DNA of 17,180 nucleotides from Chitinophagaceae bacterium UBA2467 (lineage in GTDB: Bacteria > Bacteroidota > Bacteroidia > Chitinophagales > Chitinophagaceae): the NCBI GenBank assembly GCA_002342205.1, contig DDPN01000143.1, positions 30,770 through 47,949 on the forward strand, given 5' to 3'. Under the pieces are notes generated by a model that ran no database searches, was not told where the DNA came from, and saw nothing but the letters and a program-made list of their open reading frames with translations. The position numbers and the translations under genes were made by a program. Shown piece after piece: positions 15,035 to 17,180 of this stretch; position 1 is the first letter of the stretch, and every line of letters starts with the position of its first letter.

Positions 15035-15727
15035 TTAACGCTCGCGATTATTCAAAAAGATCATGATGTACTGGATCAGTGTCACTACTGCTGCCAGTGC
15101 TGCCACAACATAGGTAGTTGCTGCCCATTTTAATGCATCTTTTGCAAGTGGGTATTCTTCTGGGTTAGTCACGTTTGTATGATCTAACCAAGCTAATGCA
15201 CGCTTGCTGGCATCAAACTCAACTGGCAATGTGATCAAACTAAACAAGACTGTTACCGACATCAAGATAATTCCAATTAATAGCACGGTTCCATTATTGC
15301 TGGCAGCAAGCATGATTACACCTGCCATCAAGACCCAGTTAACAATAGTGGAGCTGAATTGAACCATTGGCACCATGCGGCTTCTGAAAACCAGAGGACC
15401 GTATGCTGCAGCATGCTGTACAGCGTGTCCGCATTCGTGTGCAGCAACTGCGGCAGCGGAAACAGAGGTACCGTGATAAACATCCGGGCTCAGATTCACT
15501 GTCTTGTTCATGGGATTATAGTGGTCAGACAAAAAGCCGTCTACAGATGTAACGGTAACATCATAAATACCATTTTCGCGGAGCATTTTTTCAGCTATCT
15601 CCTTGCCAGACAGTCCGTTAGATAGTTGAAGCTTGCTGTATCGGTTAAATTTGCCCTTTAAGATGGCCGAAACCAGAAAACTGATACCTAAAAAGAGAAG
15701 GGAAACGAGCATAATTTCGTTTGTCAT
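15035..15727 (-). CDS. YugP-type membrane zinc metallopeptidase (Zn_peptidase_2)
   Basis: A 230-residue inner-membrane protein of the neutral zinc metallopeptidase family typified by B. subtilis YugP. An N-terminal helix (about 6-23, MLVSLLFLGISFLVSAIL) precedes the soluble stretch GLSGKEIAEKMLRENGIYDV and DHYNPMNKTVNLSPDVYHG. The zinc site HECGH (97-101) lies in AAAVAAHECGHAVQHAAAYGP, with Glu98 as catalytic base. Two further hydrophobic segments follow (about 130-165), then FDASKRALAWL, and a last helix near 205-225. All these blocks are typical of the family; its substrates are unknown. The gene stands alone, divergent from the radA side, and converges on rng. Confidence 0.9.
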   Translation of the reverse strand: MTNEIMLVSLLFLGISFLVSAILKGKFNRYSKLQLSNGLSGKEIAEKMLRENGIYDVTVTSVDGFLSDHYNPMNKTVNLSPDVYHGTSVSAAAVAAHECGHAVQHAAAYGPLVFRSRMVPMVQFSSTIVNWVLMAGVIMLAASNNGTVLLIGIILMSVTVLFSLITLPVEFDASKRALAWLDHTNVTNPEEYPLAKDALKWAATTYVVAALAAVVTLIQYIMIFLNNRER

Positions 15728-15761
15728 GGGATTAGGTTGATTTGTTTTTTCAATATTACAA

Positions 15762-15769
15762 CAAATTTA
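15762..15769 (-). promoter_or_regulatory. Candidate -7 box for the metallopeptidase gene
   Basis: On the minus strand TAAATTTG is a full match to TAnnTTTG, 34 nt upstream of the ATG at 15727, which places a start site near 15756 and a leader of about 28 nt. No TTTG is present at -33 spacing. Confidence 0.42.
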
Positions 15770-15810
15770 CAGCCAGCCAGATAGACATTTTTCTTTACGT
15801 CTTTTTGTCA

Positions 15811-15845
15811 TTTTTAGAGGAGGAAAAAAACTTTTTAGTAGGAGG
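15811..15845 (+). repeat. Direct repeat TTTTTAG(T)AGGAGG, two copies
   Basis: TTTTTAGAGGAGG at 15811-15823 and TTTTTAGTAGGAGG at 15832-15845 are the same apart from one inserted T, with starts 21 bp apart. Each copy carries a full AGGAGG core, but neither is followed by a plausible gene. Confidence 0.6.
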
Positions 15846-15867
15846 GTTACCTCTGTGGCACCTGGGT

Positions 15868-16072
15868 TATATTTGATCTTTAAATATTGATATTCAATAC
15901 ATTATATATTAAAAAGAACGACCGCTCGCAACCCTGACAGACCCCGGATCGGCGAGAAAAGTTATGCACAAACCTGAAATTTAATTTTAAATATCCCCCC
16001 TCCCGTGTTAATTTAGCAACAGAATTTAATGGGTTAGTAAGTAAAAGGGTCAGTCGTGAGATTGGCCCTTTT
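15868..16072 (+). ncRNA. Possible small RNA or radA leader
   Basis: A TATATTTG box (15868-15875) is a full -7 match and could start a transcript near 15882. The hairpin at 16043-16072 could end it, giving an RNA of about 190 nt. The internal CTCGC/GCGAG pairing gives some structure. No -33 box is seen and I do not recognise a known RNA family. The alternative is a long 5' leader of radA with an attenuator. Confidence 0.25.
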
Positions 16073-16080
16073 CATTTTGA
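16043..16080 (+). terminator. Terminator-like hairpin just before radA
   Basis: AAAAGGGTCA (16043-16052) pairs with TGGCCCTTTT (16063-16072) over 10 bp with one G-T pair and a 10-nt loop, followed by CATTTT. The reverse strand also ends in a T-run, so it could act in both directions. It ends 11 bp before the radA ATG. Confidence 0.62.
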
Positions 16081-16083
16081 ATT

Positions 16084-17180
16084 ATGAGCAAAACAAAAAC
16101 CTCTTTTTTCTGTCAGCATTGTGGTCACCAAAGCGTGAAATGGCTTGGTCAATGTCCAGGTTGTAATGCATGGAATAGCTTTGTAGAAGAAATTATTCAA
16201 AAGGATAAAGGAAAAGAAAGTGCTGATTGGTCATCGTATGGAGATGATAAAAGAAAATCTGCAATTACCACATTAGATAAAGTCAAAAGCAGTCAAGAAA
16301 AAAGAATTGTCACAACAGATTCTGAATTAAATCGTGTCTTAGGCGGCGGAATTGTACCTGGAAGTTTGACATTGATTGCAGGAGAGCCAGGTATTGGAAA
16401 ATCAACTTTGTTTTTGCAAACGGGCCTGTTATTACAATCGGTTCGCGTTTTATATATAAGTGGCGAAGAAAGTGAACAGCAAATTAAAATGAGAGCAGAC
16501 CGGCTTCAATTAAAGCATGCCGAGTTTTATTTGCTAACAGAAACAAACACGCAACTGATATTTCAGGAAATAAAAAAATTGAAGCCCGAATTGGTGATTG
16601 TAGACTCCATACAAACACTACAAACTTCCTATATCGATGCATCAGCAGGATCTGTTTCTCAAATCAGAGAATGCGCAGCCGAATTCCAACGTTTTGCAAA
16701 AGAAACGAACACTCCTGTATTCTTGATTGGGCACATTACAAAAGAAGGACAAATTGCAGGACCCAAAGTGCTAGAGCACATGGTAGATACAGTACTTCAG
16801 TTTGAAGGGGATCGTCATTATGCCTATCGAATTTTACGAACGCTAAAAAACAGATTTGGAAGTACGGCAGAACTTGGTATTTATGAAATGAATGATACGG
16901 GAATGCGAGGCGTATTGAATCCAAGTGAAATTCTGCTAACGCAAAAAGAAGAGAACCTGAGTGGCATTGCAATAGCGGCAACTCTTGAAGGCCTACGACC
17001 GCTCTTGATCGAAGTACAGGCACTTGTTACTCAATCTGTATACGGCACACCCCAGCGAACCGTGAGTGGATTTGATTTGCGTCGACTGCAATTACTATTA
17101 GCAGTACTGGAAAAAAGAGGTGGTTTTCAGTTTGGTAACAAGGATGTGTTTTTAAATATCGCCGGAGGTTTAAAAGTAGA
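16084..17180 (+). CDS. radA: DNA repair protein RadA (3' end outside window)
   Basis: RadA (Sms) is a RecA-like ATPase that drives branch migration in recombination and repair and, in competent bacteria, recombination of incoming DNA. The frame is open from ATG 16084 to the end of the window, 365 full codons. The N-terminal zinc finger is C10-x2-C13 and C24-x2-C27. Walker A is GEPGIGKST (residues 100-108), Walker B lies in LVIVDSIQT, and the RadA-specific KNRFGS is at 255-260. After it comes the Lon-like P domain, with GVLNPSEILL, SGIAIAATLEGLRPLLIEVQALV and GFDLRRLQLLLAVLEKRGG, ending in NKDVFLNIAGGLKV at the edge. About 85-90 residues are missing compared with the usual 450-460. The start lies 11 bp after a strong hairpin. 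Confidence 0.96.
   Translation, partial: MSKTKTSFFCQHCGHQSVKWLGQCPGCNAWNSFVEEIIQKDKGKESADWSSYGDDKRKSAITTLDKVKSSQEKRIVTTDSELNRVLGGGIVPGSLTLIAGEPGIGKSTLFLQTGLLLQSVRVLYISGEESEQQIKMRADRLQLKHAEFYLLTETNTQLIFQEIKKLKPELVIVDSIQTLQTSYIDASAGSVSQIRECAAEFQRFAKETNTPVFLIGHITKEGQIAGPKVLEHMVDTVLQFEGDRHYAYRILRTLKNRFGSTAELGIYEMNDTGMRGVLNPSEILLTQKEENLSGIAIAATLEGLRPLLIEVQALVTQSVYGTPQRTVSGFDLRRLQLLLAVLEKRGGFQFGNKDVFLNIAGGLKV

Larger units (their letters stand above)
15728..16083. other. 356-bp noncoding stretch between the metallopeptidase gene and radA
   Basis: AT-rich sequence without a convincing gene; the longest frames with ATG are 6 codons on + and 13 on -. From left to right it holds the metallopeptidase -7 box (15762-15769, - strand), a direct repeat with two AGGAGG cores (15811-15845), a TATATTTG box on + (15868-15875), a 15-bp inverted repeat (15885-15899), a CTCGC/GCGAG pair (15925-15929 and 15952-15956), an AT inverted repeat (15979-15992) and a strong hairpin (16043-16072). 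Confidence 0.8.

Noticed and set aside
15855..15890. GTG frame of 11 codons placed after the second AGGAGG
   Set aside because: Spacing is acceptable, but the peptide is tiny and unrecognised, and the frame crosses the TATATTTG box; it is kept only as a remark under the repeat.
16033..16075. 13-codon - frame across the radA-proximal hairpin (leader peptide?)
   Set aside because: It is very short, antisense to radA transcription, and explained by the hairpin arms.
16736..17023. 95-codon - frame inside radA
   Set aside because: It is antisense to the conserved RadA core and P domain.

Overview
The window is a chromosomal housekeeping segment from a member of the Bacteroidota, most likely a Chitinophagaceae-like lineage (the phylum is well supported, the family is inference). 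The pointers are gldD and gldE next to mutY, an HU/IHF-type gene beside a TPR gene and an RNase G gene, several matches to the Bacteroidota -7 promoter box TAnnTTTG, genes without Shine-Dalgarno sequences, and a carbamoyl-phosphate synthase that ends before the usual allosteric domain. I see no transposase, integrase, phage gene, tRNA, rRNA or CRISPR array.

Left block (1-6705, + strand): the 3' part of carB, comEC, purH and an EamA-type exporter. carB and purH serve pyrimidine and purine synthesis, and comEC is the DNA uptake channel. purH has the best promoter in the window, lying in the tail of comEC (TTTG, 19 nt, TACCTTTG). The exporter starts on the last base of the purH stop codon. This block meets the next one tail to tail with only 3 bp between stop codons.

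Middle block (6709-11824, - strand), read right to left: mutY (DNA repair), gldE (CNNM/CBS membrane protein), gldD (gliding/T9SS lipoprotein), a cysteine-rich DUF3109 protein and a LutB-like Fe-S oxidoreductase. gldE to gldD to DUF3109 are spaced by 2 bp and a 4-nt overlap, which indicates one operon.

Right block (11917-15022, + strand), divergent from mutY: an HU/IHF-family DNA-binding protein, a TPR protein with a GTG start, a 31-residue very basic protein resembling the COX24/mS38 family, an intrinsic terminator, a leader with several competing hairpins, and RNase G. A small membrane zinc metallopeptidase (YugP family) converges on rng. A 356-bp noncoding stretch follows, and then the 5' part of radA, which runs off the window.

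No clear new multi-gene system is visible. The items most worth a second look are the tiny basic protein gene and the rng leader beside it, the noncoding stretch ending in a terminator-like hairpin 11 bp before radA, the comEC start codon inside a hairpin, and the reduced domain content of CarB and ComEC.
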